Source of the DNA: Microbulbifer sp. YPW16
GTDB taxonomy: Bacteria; Pseudomonadota; Gammaproteobacteria; Pseudomonadales; Cellvibrionaceae
Direction of reading: 5' to 3'
Assembly: GCF_021290385.1 (NCBI RefSeq)
Contig: NZ_CP089928.1
Coordinates: forward strand, 434,001-498,000
Length of the DNA: 64,000 nt
Shown here: in pieces, positions 28,731 to 37,940 of the stretch
Layout: each line of letters opens with the position of its first letter
How positions within the stretch are numbered: position 1 is the first letter of the stretch
Made by a program: the position numbers and the translations under genes
The notes under the pieces: model-generated
What the model was told of the DNA's origin: nothing
Databases searched by the model: none
What the model saw: the letters and a program-made list of their open reading frames with translations, nothing else

Positions 28731-29579
28731 CTACGATCCTTCCCAGGCCGGAGCGAGGCGCTCGGCCTCTTCTTCAAGCACGTCATCGATGACGTCCATC
28801 AGGTCCCCGACGTCGACGCTGGTCGTGTCTTGCTCGAAATATCCAGTAAGGGGACTGTCCGGGTGCAGTTCACCCGCCTCATAAAGGGCCCAGATTTCCT
28901 TGCCGTAATCGGTGGTCAATAGCTCCGGGGCAAAGCGGCCGAAATAGGCCCGCATATTGTTGACATCGCGCTCCAGCATCATGGCGGCGTTGTTGTTGCC
29001 GGCGGCATCCACCGCCTGGGGCAAATCGATGATGACCGGGCCGTCGCGGTCCAGCAGCACATTGAACTCGGAAAGGTCACCATGCACCAGGCCGGCACAC
29101 AGCATGCGCACCACGTCGGCTATCACCTGGCCGTGGTAATCCCGGGCCTGCTCCGGGGTCAGCGTGACGTCATCCAGCCGCGGGGCGGCATAGCCCTCGT
29201 CGTCGGCTACCAGCTCCATCAGCAGCACACCGTCGACGAAGCCGTATGGTCGGGGGACGCGCACGCCGGCCGATGCCAGCCGATACAGGGCATCCACCTC
29301 GGCACTCAGCCAGGCCTGTTCCTGCTCCTTCTGGCCGTAGCGGGTCTTCTTCGACATCGCCCGGGCGCGGCGGCTGTTGCGCCCCTTGCGGCCTTCCTGG
29401 TACTGCACCGCCTGCTTGAAGCTGCGCTGCCTGGCCTCCTTGAAGACCTTGGCACAGCGCAAGCCGTCGCCGCAGCGCACCACATACACTTGTGCCTCCT
29501 TGCCGCTCATCAACTGGGCAATGACCTCCTTGATCATGCCGTCGTCGACCAGCGGTTGTAATCTCTTGGGTACTTTCAT
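28731..29579 (-). CDS. RIO1-family serine protein kinase
   Basis: This 282-residue protein has the RIO kinase fold. It shows the ATP-binding segment MSGKEAQVYVVRCGDG, the catalytic loop LVHGDLSEFNVLL and the metal-binding IIDLPQ. Bacterial RIO kinases of this type occur widely in proteobacteria; their substrates are poorly known. A basic stretch (GRKGRNSRRARAMSKK, about 64-80) could bind nucleic acid. The C-terminus is strongly acidic. Confidence 0.92.
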   Translation of the reverse strand: MKVPKRLQPLVDDGMIKEVIAQLMSGKEAQVYVVRCGDGLRCAKVFKEARQRSFKQAVQYQEGRKGRNSRRARAMSKKTRYGQKEQEQAWLSAEVDALYRLASAGVRVPRPYGFVDGVLLMELVADDEGYAAPRLDDVTLTPEQARDYHGQVIADVVRMLCAGLVHGDLSEFNVLLDRDGPVIIDLPQAVDAAGNNNAAMMLERDVNNMRAYFGRFAPELLTTDYGKEIWALYEAGELHPDSPLTGYFEQDTTSVDVGDLMDVIDDVLEEEAERLAPAWEGS

Positions 29580-29662
29580 GCTTCTGCTCTGATCGTTGGC
29601 GGAGGCGGTCCGCTGGCCGGGTCGGGCCGCGCTCGGCCTGCAGCCGCCAACTCTCAGTCATA

Positions 29663-30003
29663 TTACCGGTGCGCCAGCGCGTAGTCGATCGCCGCACACA
29701 CCGCAACGGACTGGGTAGTATTGCGCTGCTCAGGCGTGGGACGGGGGCTGTGCGGGTAGACCTCCGTGGTGGTCTTGTAAGGGCGCTGGTGATACTGGCA
29801 CACAGGCCCAGCTGCTTGAGCGGGTACTGGATGACACCCCGCGCGGCCACCGGCGAGCCGATGCCGGGGCGGAGTGGATCACCTTCTCCACCGCCGCGAT
29901 CACCGCCTGCTGGAATTCGGGCTGCGGGTGCTCGCTGTCATCCACCAGGTAGAAGCCATCGGGAATCCCGCGGTTCGAGCGGCTTGCCGGCGCGGGCGGC
30001 CTG
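29663..30003 (-). pseudogene. relic of the M14 peptidase 3' end (copy B)
   Basis: This stretch aligns with the last third of the intact M14 gene and shares its stop position (29663-29665). It contains a 1-nt deletion near 29780 and a deletion of about 20 bp near 29865, so the frame is broken. It begins about 80 bp downstream of the region encoding the RIO kinase start and extends toward OsmC. Together with copy A it shows repeated partial duplication. Confidence 0.8.
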
Positions 30004-30225
30004 GTCCCGTTTATTTCTGGATGACTTGATCCTAATCAGGACGGGCGTTTTGTCTGACGGTACCGTTCATGCGGCGTTTCTCTTCAGCCACTGATTAACG
30101 AACAGCCATGAGGCATCAGGTGTTCGCGGTGACAATGTCCCTCGTGTTATGCACTGCCGTGAATAGTCGCGGAAAGACGACGGGACTACCCGGCATAAAT
30201 CAATGACTTGATTGTAGGAGGTTTC

Positions 30226-30660
30226 GTGGACGCATTTCCCCACGAGTACAAAGTGGCCGCCAGTGCGGCAAGTGAAAGTGAAATCACCCTGACTGCTGAA
30301 GGGCTGGAGGCCCTCCCCTCTGCGGCACCGGCCCAGTTCGGCGGGCCCGGCGACCGCTGGTCACCAGAAGACCTTCTGGTAGCTTCCGTGGCGGACTGTT
30401 TCATTTTGACCTTCCGCGCCATTGCCAAGTTTTCCAAGCTTGAATGGACATCACTGGAATGCAGCGTCACCGGCATTCTGGATAAGGTCGAACGCACACC
30501 CTGCTTCACCGCTTTCGAGGTGAACGCCAGGTTGCAGGTACCAGAAGGCACCGATACAAATAAGGCGCACAAGCTGCTGGAAAAGTCTGAGGCGAGTTGC
30601 CTGGTGACAAATTCCCTCAAGTCCTCCATAACGCTGAATGCAGAGGTCACGGTTTCGTGA
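30226..30660 (+). CDS. OsmC-family peroxiredoxin-like protein
   Basis: This 144-residue protein resembles OsmC/Ohr proteins that reduce organic hydroperoxides. Redox cysteines are Cys58 (SVADCFILTFRA) and Cys125 (EASCLVTNS). The GTG at 30226 is chosen because TAGGAGG lies just upstream at 30215-30221. An upstream TTG would put that site inside the gene. It is the only plus-strand gene among minus-strand neighbours, and it separates M14 copy B from the intact M14 gene. Confidence 0.9.
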   Translation: MDAFPHEYKVAASAASESEITLTAEGLEALPSAAPAQFGGPGDRWSPEDLLVASVADCFILTFRAIAKFSKLEWTSLECSVTGILDKVERTPCFTAFEVNARLQVPEGTDTNKAHKLLEKSEASCLVTNSLKSSITLNAEVTVS

Positions 30661-30715
30661 CCTCCGGTATCACCCTCCGTTAGAGCGCGTCGCCGGCAAC
30701 ACGCACCTCGCCTTC

Positions 30716-31639
30716 TTACCGGTGTGCCAGCGCGTAGTCGATCGCCGCACAGACCGCGGCCGCCTGGGCGGCATTGCACTGCTCGGGCGTCGCGCGGGGG
30801 CTATCGGGGTAGACCTCGGTGGTGGTCTTGTAGGGGGCGTTGGTGACGCTGGCACACAGGCCCAGCTGCTTGAGCGGGTACTGGATAACGCCGCGCGCAA
30901 CGGCCGGCGAGCCAATGAGGTTGCCGTCGGCATCCGCCGGGGCGATATGGGTGACCTTCTCCACCGCCGCAATCACCGTTTGCTGGAACTCCGGCTGCGG
31001 GTTCTCGCTGTCGTCCACCAGGTAGAAGCCATCGGGAATCCCGCCCGGCGTGAACGGCTTGCCATCGCGGGCCGCCAGTGCGGGGCGGAACTCGGATTCG
31101 TCGGTATCGGTGGTCTCGTGCAGATCGATGTGCATCAGCACACGGTCGCGGACCGGCGCCACCAGCCGCATCAGCGCCGCTGACTCCTGGGCGGGGCTGT
31201 TTTCGTAGAAGGAGCGGTTCGGGTCGATCGCCTGGGCGTTCCAGCGCTGGATATGCTCATAGCCCCAGGGGCTGACACAGGGCGCGACCAGCAGGTTGAC
31301 GCGGTCCGCGTACTCCGCGGCATGCTGATCCACGAACTGCAGCGCACCGTGAACGCCACTGGTTTCGTAACCGTGCACACCGCCGGTCACCAGCACCACC
31401 GGCAGGTCATCGTTCCAGTCGCGGCTGCGGATTGCCATCAGCGGATACTTGTCGGCGCCGTATTCCAGAAGGCCGTACTCCTCCACCTCGAAACGCGGGC
31501 GCAGCTGCTCGATCTTGCTTAACACCTCAGACTCGTAGCTGCGCTGGCGGGCCTGGCGTGACAGCCACTCGGAGCGCTCCGCGTCGCCCCAGGGCGTGCC
31601 GGGGGTACCAATCGGGTAGGCTTCGGGGGTCGTGTTCAT
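30716..31639 (-). CDS. M14-family zinc carboxypeptidase-like protein
   Basis: This 307-residue protein carries the M14/AspA-type zinc site. His89 and Glu92 lie in GGVHGYETSG, and His174 in HIDLHETTDTD; Glu275 (KTTTEVYPD) is the likely general base. The substrate arginine site may be DPNRSF. No signal peptide is seen, so it is probably cytoplasmic. The ATG at 31639 follows a GGAG site. It could be a carboxypeptidase or a deacylase; the substrate is unknown. Its 3' end is duplicated as two relics downstream. Confidence 0.88.
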   Translation of the reverse strand: MNTTPEAYPIGTPGTPWGDAERSEWLSRQARQRSYESEVLSKIEQLRPRFEVEEYGLLEYGADKYPLMAIRSRDWNDDLPVVLVTGGVHGYETSGVHGALQFVDQHAAEYADRVNLLVAPCVSPWGYEHIQRWNAQAIDPNRSFYENSPAQESAALMRLVAPVRDRVLMHIDLHETTDTDESEFRPALAARDGKPFTPGGIPDGFYLVDDSENPQPEFQQTVIAAVEKVTHIAPADADGNLIGSPAVARGVIQYPLKQLGLCASVTNAPYKTTTEVYPDSPRATPEQCNAAQAAAVCAAIDYALAHR

Positions 31640-31807
31640 CGCGCTTGCTCTCCAGTGATGGTCGATACTGGCGGGGATTCTACACCCGCACAGCCACATC
31701 GTGGAGCCGGGCGACTCCGCGCAGCGAATGACGAACTTGGCGTGCCCAGTGGGCCGCTCGTGAAGTTCGGTGACAAAGGAGCACAGTCAGGTCGTTCAGA
31801 TCAAGGC

Positions 31808-31847
31808 GAGAAAGCGCTGGAATAGCAGCGCTATTTCAAGCTTTCTC
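31808..31847. repeat. large imperfect hairpin, possible dispersed repeat
   Basis: The arms GAGAAAGC (31808-31815) and GCTTTCTC (31840-31847) are perfect, with an inner arm pair GGAATAGC and GCTATTTC. It lies in the gap between the M14 and DUF2306 genes. There is no T-run, so it is not an obvious terminator. Confidence 0.5.
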
Positions 31848-31909
31848 AACGCGGAGCTGGACGGTCTGGCGCAGCGAACTATTACCGAACTTTGCGTGCG
31901 GCCCACTAC

Positions 31910-32737
31910 CTACATCCGTGGCAACCACATACCCATGGTCGCAGCAAAGATACCAACGGCCATAAAGGCGGTGAGCGGCACCAGCGTACTGACAAAGGCA
32001 ATCTGAGTACCCTGCCCGGATTCGCGCTTCTGGCAATGGAAATACCACTGCAGCATGGCCAGGGGAAGCAGGTACTGGCCAACGCCCAGGGCGTACAGGA
32101 AGGGGCCGGTGAAGGAGTCCCAGTCGACTCCCCACCCACCGGTCAGCATTGCCCACCCCATCAGGGCCACACGAAAGAACCATACCGCGCTGGCAGCCAT
32201 AAACAGGCGCAGGGCCCAGCGCCGGTGCCCGGCAAAGCGGCCGGCCACGGCGTTGCGTACCGCCAGGAACGCAAACACCAGGATCAGTATGCCGTCGATG
32301 GAGATGGTGACCTGGGACACCAGGTCGCCAATGGTGTGACGGGTCCAGGTCATGTACAGCCCGCCGACACTGCTGATGACGGCCGCCAGCAGGTAGCTGC
32401 GCCCCAGCCAACGATGGAATGTGGGTGCGTGCCGGCGCACGGCAGGCACCAGCTGCAGGGGACCGCCGCCGATCACTATCGCGGCCAGCAGGACGTGGGC
32501 CACCGCAGCGATGTTGCCCAATGTATCCCCCTCGCGAAAACCCGCGGGCAAGTGCAGCCCCTGCAGGCCGTGAAGCCCGGACTGGGCAATGGGCGGGTAG
32601 AACACGGCGAGGATGTAGGCCAGGAATATCCCGTGGCCAATCGCCGCTATGCAAAACCACGTCTTTACCGATAGATTGACGGCCCGCCGGGCATCGAATT
32701 GGCGCAGCAGTGTGGGGCTGAGTACAGCGTTGTTCAT
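31910..32737 (-). CDS. DUF2306-type multi-pass membrane protein
   Basis: This 275-residue protein has about seven hydrophobic segments and charged loops. Histidines in or near helices (VAHVLLAAIVIGGGPLQL, HRWLGRSYLLAAVI, GHRRWALRLFM) resemble DUF2306 predicted membrane proteins; heme or quinone binding is possible but not shown. The ATG at 32737 follows a GGAG site. It is divergent from the two-component system, with a palindrome in the shared promoter region, so it may be a target of that system. Confidence 0.75.
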   Translation of the reverse strand: MNNAVLSPTLLRQFDARRAVNLSVKTWFCIAAIGHGIFLAYILAVFYPPIAQSGLHGLQGLHLPAGFREGDTLGNIAAVAHVLLAAIVIGGGPLQLVPAVRRHAPTFHRWLGRSYLLAAVISSVGGLYMTWTRHTIGDLVSQVTISIDGILILVFAFLAVRNAVAGRFAGHRRWALRLFMAASAVWFFRVALMGWAMLTGGWGVDWDSFTGPFLYALGVGQYLLPLAMLQWYFHCQKRESGQGTQIAFVSTLVPLTAFMAVGIFAATMGMWLPRM

Positions 32738-32880
32738 CGTTGTTCTCCATGCATTGATAAAGCGGGACGCACGACATACTTTTCTCCCGTGTGGTCCTCG
32801 CAGGCCTGGACTGAATGTGCCTGCCGGACATGGTCGGCCTTTTATAACCCCTGCACATCCGCCACAGGCAGGAATCTGGC

Positions 32881-32898
32881 CTCCCCCAAAAGGGGGAG
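32881..32898. promoter_or_regulatory. palindromic operator candidate
   Basis: CTCCCCC (32881-32887) and GGGGGAG (32892-32898) form a perfect inverted repeat around AAAA. It lies between the divergent DUF2306 and histidine kinase genes. Binding by the adjacent response regulator is inferred. Confidence 0.45.
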
Positions 32899-32965
32899 TC
32901 CCCCCTGCTGTGCCCTCACCCACAAGGCCCATGACAGCCTGCCGGGCCTGGTTTAGCATGCGGAA

Positions 32966-34288
32966 ATGAAATCGCCGTCTCCCACCACGCAGGCATCGCA
33001 TTCAGCTGATGGCAGCCCCGAATTGGCCAGCCCCCAGTTAATGAGGCAAGAGTTAGCGAGGCAAGAGTTACCCAGGCTCCCGGTCTGGCAGCCCATCCGC
33101 GGGCCATTCGAGCGCTGGCCGCAGCTGACCGACCTGCTGATCGTCCTGTTCGCCTTTTTGCTGACGCTGCTGATGTGGTCGCGGGATGACACACACCAGG
33201 TGCTGGCCCTGCAAAGCATTTGGGATGTCGCCGCTTTCCAGTGCGCCTTCATCGGCTGTTTCGCCCTGCTGTGGCGCCGCACCCACCCCTGGCAGGTGCA
33301 GGCCGTTATTCTCGGGGCCACGCTGGTGCTGGAGCTGGGTTTGCCGGCCGAGGGCATCGTTGCCCTGGCGTTTTCTCTCTACAGCCTTGGGCGCTATGAG
33401 GCCAACACCCGGGCCAGCTGGATCGCGATGCTGGCGACGCTGGCTTTTGTGTTGATCGACGAGAGGGTGCTGGCCAGGCCCACGGCCGGGGGCACCGTGG
33501 CGGTGATGCTGGCGTGGGCACTGTGGTATACCGGCCGCCGGTTGCGCTTTCGCGGCGAGTACCTGCGCTTGATGGAAGAGCGAGCCCGGTACCTGGAACG
33601 GGAGCGCAACGCGGAGTCCGAGCGGGCTGTCGCGGCCGAGCGCACCCGGATCGCCCGCGAGATGCACGACGTGGTGGCCCACCAGGTGAGCCTGATGACG
33701 GTCCAGGCCGGCGCCGCCCGGACCATCGGCCGCAACAACCCGGAGGCGGCCAGTGAGGCCATGGCCTCGGTGGAAGCTGCTGGTCGCCAGGCGCTGACGG
33801 AGATGCGCCACCTGCTCGGCGTACTGCGCCCGGCCAGTGATGCCGCCGCCCTCGCCCCGCAGCCAGGACTGGCGGACCTGCCCGCCCTGATCGACAAGGT
33901 CCGGGAGGTGGTGGCCAGGGTGGACTACGCCTCTCACGGCGAGCTCGACGATGTGCCTGCCAGGGTCGCCCTTGCCGCCTACCGGATCGTGCAGGAATCA
34001 CTGACCAACGTCATCAAGCATGTGGGTGCCGGGGCCAGCGTCCGTGTCAGCGTGAACGCCGAAGCGGACCATCTCGCGATCTGTGTGCGCGATGACGGCC
34101 AGGGCCCAGGTGAGACAGACGCGCGGCGCTCTCACGAGCAAAGTGGAGAGCAAGCCGGCGGTGGGCACGGCATTGCCGGCATGCGCGAACGCGCGGAACT
34201 GCTCGGCGGCTGGCTCAATGCCGGCCCCGCCGAAGGCGGTGGCTTTGAAGTGACCGCACAACTGCCCACCATGGAGAGGGGGAATTAA
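32966..34288 (+). CDS. NarL/DesK-type sensor histidine kinase
   Basis: This 440-residue kinase has a soluble N-terminus, membrane segments between about 55 and 190, a short coiled coil and a HisKA_3 domain with phospho-acceptor His234 (REMHDVVAHQVSL). A HATPase follows (DDGQGPGE, GGGHGIAGMRERAELLGG). The style (MRHLLGVLRP) is common in actinobacteria. It overlaps the response regulator by one base (TAATG), so they are a pair. The sensed signal is unknown. The direct repeat GAGGCAAGAGTTA near 33043-33068 lies in the N-terminal coding part. Confidence 0.92.
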   Translation: MKSPSPTTQASHSADGSPELASPQLMRQELARQELPRLPVWQPIRGPFERWPQLTDLLIVLFAFLLTLLMWSRDDTHQVLALQSIWDVAAFQCAFIGCFALLWRRTHPWQVQAVILGATLVLELGLPAEGIVALAFSLYSLGRYEANTRASWIAMLATLAFVLIDERVLARPTAGGTVAVMLAWALWYTGRRLRFRGEYLRLMEERARYLERERNAESERAVAAERTRIAREMHDVVAHQVSLMTVQAGAARTIGRNNPEAASEAMASVEAAGRQALTEMRHLLGVLRPASDAAALAPQPGLADLPALIDKVREVVARVDYASHGELDDVPARVALAAYRIVQESLTNVIKHVGAGASVRVSVNAEADHLAICVRDDGQGPGETDARRSHEQSGEQAGGGHGIAGMRERAELLGGWLNAGPAEGGGFEVTAQLPTMERGN

Positions 34289-34980
34289 TGATACGAGTGA
34301 TGGTGGTGGACGACCAGGCGCTGGTGCGTCGCGGCTTTGCCCTGGTGCTGGATAACGAGCCCGATATTGAGGTGGTGGCCGAGGCCGGCACCGGCATCGA
34401 GGCAATAGAAGCCGCACGGCAGCATCAACCGGATATCATCCTGATGGATATCCGCATGCCCGAGATGGACGGGCTGGAAGCCACCGCGCAGATCTTAAAA
34501 GCCGGGGAGGCAGCCGAAGCCAGTGACACCCCCTGCCGGGTCATCATCCTGACCACCTTCGATCCCGATGAGTATGTGTTCCGTGCGCTACAGGCAGGCG
34601 CCAGTGGTTTTGTGCTGAAGGACATTCCGCCGGAATCGCTGGTGGAAGCGGTGCGCACCGTTGCCGATGGCGGTGCCATGCTCGCGCCCGGTATCACCCG
34701 CCGCCTGATCAGCCAGTTCGCGCAGAAGATGGGCACCGGCCGCAACCTGGCCGAACGCCTGGAGCGCCTGACCACGCGGGAGCGCGAGGTGCTGGCCGCG
34801 ATCGCCCATGGCAAGAGCAATGCCGAGATCGCCGAAACCCTGTTTATTGGCCCGGCCACCGTCAAGACCCACGTATCCAGCGTGCTCTCCAAGCTGGGCT
34901 TGCGCGACCGGGCCCAGGCCGTGGTGTTCGCCTACGAATGCGGGCTGGCCACCGCCGGAGGGCGCGATGTCGGATTCTGA
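34288..34980 (+). CDS. LuxR/NarL-type response regulator
   Basis: This 230-residue regulator has receiver residues Asp8/Asp9 and phospho-acceptor Asp54 (ILMDIRMPEMDG), and a conserved Lys in GFVLKDIPPE. A LuxR helix-turn-helix lies at about 165-210 (LTTREREVLAAIAHGKSNAEI). It is translationally coupled to the kinase gene, and overlaps the next membrane-protein gene by 14 bp. The likely target is its own promoter region and the divergent DUF2306 gene, by inference from the palindrome there. Confidence 0.94.
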   Translation: MIRVMVVDDQALVRRGFALVLDNEPDIEVVAEAGTGIEAIEAARQHQPDIILMDIRMPEMDGLEATAQILKAGEAAEASDTPCRVIILTTFDPDEYVFRALQAGASGFVLKDIPPESLVEAVRTVADGGAMLAPGITRRLISQFAQKMGTGRNLAERLERLTTREREVLAAIAHGKSNAEIAETLFIGPATVKTHVSSVLSKLGLRDRAQAVVFAYECGLATAGGRDVGF

Positions 34981-35413
34981 TTCAAGACAAGATCTGCAGC
35001 GCAATTCCCTGTATAGCCTCGCGGCCGTCGGTGCGGTGCTGCTGGGTGCCCTGCTCACCCTGGGCGCCTACGGCCATTTTGCCGCTGTCTGGGGGCAGAT
35101 GATAAGTGAGGATACTGCCCTGCCCCGTCGCCTGCTGCTGATGTTGCCCGGGGTGACGCTCGCCGGTGCCGCCGTGTTGAACATCCTGCTCAGCAAGCCG
35201 CTCTGGCAAGCCCGCGGCTACGCACTTACCGCCACCCTGGTGGGCAACCTGGTTGCTACAGCTTATCTCGTCTACCTGCTTGTAAGAGGCGTACCGGGCC
35301 ACCCCATTGGAATCTTTCTGGCCCTGGAAATGTCGCTTGTCATCCTGCTGGTGAGTATACGGGCGGGGCTGGTGTGGCCAGCGCTAGCTGATGCCAATAT
35401 AGAAAAGTCATAG
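34967..35413 (+). CDS. small multi-pass membrane protein of the two-component operon
   Basis: I recognise no family. The 148-residue product starts at the ATG at 34967, supported by GGAGG ten bases upstream and by overlap with the regulator gene. Four hydrophobic segments are visible (about 15-38, 55-75, 82-105 and 112-132). Co-translation with the kinase and regulator suggests it is an accessory or output protein of that system. Confidence 0.72.
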   Translation: MSDSDSRQDLQRNSLYSLAAVGAVLLGALLTLGAYGHFAAVWGQMISEDTALPRRLLLMLPGVTLAGAAVLNILLSKPLWQARGYALTATLVGNLVATAYLVYLLVRGVPGHPIGIFLALEMSLVILLVSIRAGLVWPALADANIEKS

Positions 35414-35451
35414 AGCACCAGTATTTTTCCCTGACCCCTACATTCTGATGC

Positions 35452-37881
35452 TCAATCGGTCACGCCAAACAGGCCCAGCTGGTCATCCACCAGGCTGTCA
35501 AAATCCAGTTCTATGAATGGCAATATGGCATCGGCCACCGGCTTGAGCTGCCGGTCGATATAGTGCTGGTAATCGATCGGTGACTGGCGGTAATCCACCG
35601 GCTCCGGGCCATTGAGGGTGATCACGTAACGGATCCAGCCCTTCTTCTGGTAGCGGGGTGGCAGCCCCTGCTGGCGGCGGTGTTCATCGGCCATGCGCGC
35701 CGCACGTACATGGGGCGGCACGTTTTTTACGTATTGCTCCAGCTTGCGCCTGAGCCGCTTGCGGTACACCAGCTGCTCGTCCATGTTTCCGGCCCGGGTT
35801 TTCTCCACCGTCTCGCGGATATAGTCGGACGGGTCCTCGCCGTGAAACACCATCCCGTAGAGCTGGGTCTGGAACTGCTTGGCCAGGGGCGTCCAGTCGC
35901 TGCGCACGGTTTCCAGGCCCTTGAATACCAGCTTTTCCTCACCCCCGTTCACCACCAGGCCCGCATAGCGCTTCTTGGAGCCGGCCTCCGAGCCGCGAAT
36001 GGTGGGCATCAAAAAGCGCTGGTAGTGGGTTTCAAATTCCAGCTCCAAATCACACTCCAGCGCCAGCTCTTCCTTGAGCTTGTGCCGCCAGCGCGTGTTG
36101 ATCTCGCTGGCCAGGCGCTTGCCGATCGCATCTGCCTCATCAACGCTGGGCTGGCCGCTCAGCCAGACAAACGTGGAATCGGTGTCGCCGTAGATGACCT
36201 GGTGGCCCAGCTCCTCGATCCAGCGGGCCGTCTGCTGCATGATCTCGTGACCGCGCAGGGTGATGGAGCTGGCCAGGCGCGTGTCGTAGAAACGGCAGCC
36301 CCCACTTCCTAGTACCCCGTAGAAGGAGTTCATGATGATCTTGATGGCCTGAGAGCGGGCGGCATCCTGCTCCTGCTTGGCGATGTCCCGCTGGGCCCAG
36401 AGGTTGGTAATGATGTCCGGCAGGAAATGCTTGTCACGAGAAAAGCGCGCGCCGCGAAAGCCGGGGATGCTGTTTTCATCCACCCGGTCATCCGCCGCGC
36501 CCTCTTCCGATTCCTCTTCCGCTCCCTCTTCCAAACCCTCGCCCGCCGCTTCAGCCAATCCCTCAATCAAGCCCATGGGGTCGATCTTGAAGGTGCGGAT
36601 TATGCTGGGATACAGGCTCTTGAAATCCAGCACCAGCACGTTGTCGTACAGGCCCGGTCGGGAGTCCATCACATAGCCGCCCGGGCTGGCCAGGCCGCCG
36701 TCGGCCGGCAGGTTGGGCGCCACATAGCGGCTGCGGTGTAGCCTGGGCAGGTAGAGGTTGGTAAAGGCCGCTACCGAGCCGCCGCTGCGGTCGAGCTCCA
36801 GGCCGGTGAGCTGGGCCCGCAGGCGCAGGTAATCCAGCAAGCGGGTGTGCTGAAATATGTCCCAGACCAGGCGGCAGTCTTCCAGGTTGTACGCGGCCAG
36901 CTTGGGTTTGTTATGGCGAAAGTCGTGTTCAATCGCCGCCAGGCGGTTGTCCACGTCTTCGGTGTCCTTGCCCCTGCCCAGCAGGGTCTGGGCCACGAAC
37001 TCCAGGCTGAAGCTTTCAAAGTTGTAGGTGGCATTCTTCAGTCCGTCGATGCCGTCCAGCACCACCCGGCCCGGGAGCGTAACGAAGCCCTGGCTGCCTT
37101 CCCGGCCATCCCGCCAGCGGGCATCTGTGCCACCGCGCCCCAGCTTCAGGCGCAGGCCATAGCGCCCGGCCCTCTTCAGCAACAGCCGAAAATCAAAGTC
37201 CACCACGGCCCAGCCGATGATGATGTCCGGGTCCAGGTATTGGATCCTGGCCTCCAGGGCCTCGAGCAGGGCCCGTTCGTCATCCACCCAGTGGATGGCG
37301 GTGTCGGCGCTCTGTGGTTGGGCCTCCGTTAAGCCCACCATCAGCACCTCTTCCACGCCATGACCATAGAGACCGATGGAATACAGCTCACCCTGGCCGG
37401 AGCACTCCACGTCCAGGGAAACCACCTTGAAATCCGGCTGCATCTCGGCGCCCTTGAGGCGCACCTGGCGATATTCCGTATAGCCGTCCCTGGCCTGGGC
37501 CACACCTTCAAAGTAGAGGCCACCGCGGGCAAAGCGCTCCATCAGGTAACGGTCGTGGAGACGAAAGTCCGCTTCAAACACCTCAATGCCGCGATTTTGC
37601 AACAGCGTCTGGGCCCGGCGGTGGGCGTCGATGGTGGGGAAATACAGCATGGCCGCTTCCTCGCGGCCAAAGGTCTGGAAGCCCAGCTGCTGCCAATCGC
37701 TGGGCACGCCGGCCAGCGCCTCTGTCACCTGGGCCCGGTCCGCCACCTTCACCATAAAGACCGGGCGCTCTCCTTCAATGACCAGCTTGACCGGGCCCTC
37801 TAGCGTGGCCAGCCAGTAGTGGATGCAGGTACTGCCGCGCTGGTCAAAGCTGTGGCGGCTGAGGAGAAATCCTTGAGGCAA
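35452..37881 (-). CDS. polB: DNA polymerase II (family B)
   Basis: This 809-residue polymerase takes part in SOS-related lesion bypass and replication restart. The exonuclease motifs are Exo I Asp157/Glu159 (SLDVEC), Exo II near 223-230 (GWAVVDFD) and Exo III Tyr331/Asp335. Polymerase motifs are DFKSLYPSI (419-427) and YGDTDS (564-569). In E. coli Pol II the Exo II segment reads GWNVVQFD; here Ala225 replaces the Asn, while Asp230 is kept. An acidic insert of about 30 residues (441-470) lies between motif A and FSRDKHFLP. A LexA-box-like sequence lies 60 bp upstream. Confidence 0.95.
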   Translation of the reverse strand: MPQGFLLSRHSFDQRGSTCIHYWLATLEGPVKLVIEGERPVFMVKVADRAQVTEALAGVPSDWQQLGFQTFGREEAAMLYFPTIDAHRRAQTLLQNRGIEVFEADFRLHDRYLMERFARGGLYFEGVAQARDGYTEYRQVRLKGAEMQPDFKVVSLDVECSGQGELYSIGLYGHGVEEVLMVGLTEAQPQSADTAIHWVDDERALLEALEARIQYLDPDIIIGWAVVDFDFRLLLKRAGRYGLRLKLGRGGTDARWRDGREGSQGFVTLPGRVVLDGIDGLKNATYNFESFSLEFVAQTLLGRGKDTEDVDNRLAAIEHDFRHNKPKLAAYNLEDCRLVWDIFQHTRLLDYLRLRAQLTGLELDRSGGSVAAFTNLYLPRLHRSRYVAPNLPADGGLASPGGYVMDSRPGLYDNVLVLDFKSLYPSIIRTFKIDPMGLIEGLAEAAGEGLEEGAEEESEEGAADDRVDENSIPGFRGARFSRDKHFLPDIITNLWAQRDIAKQEQDAARSQAIKIIMNSFYGVLGSGGCRFYDTRLASSITLRGHEIMQQTARWIEELGHQVIYGDTDSTFVWLSGQPSVDEADAIGKRLASEINTRWRHKLKEELALECDLELEFETHYQRFLMPTIRGSEAGSKKRYAGLVVNGGEEKLVFKGLETVRSDWTPLAKQFQTQLYGMVFHGEDPSDYIRETVEKTRAGNMDEQLVYRKRLRRKLEQYVKNVPPHVRAARMADEHRRQQGLPPRYQKKGWIRYVITLNGPEPVDYRQSPIDYQHYIDRQLKPVADAILPFIELDFDSLVDDQLGLFGVTD

Positions 37882-37940
37882 GAGGCGGTTCCGGGTTAAG
37901 GCTTCGGTTGAGGCTTTTCTTGGTGATGGGCGCCATTCTA

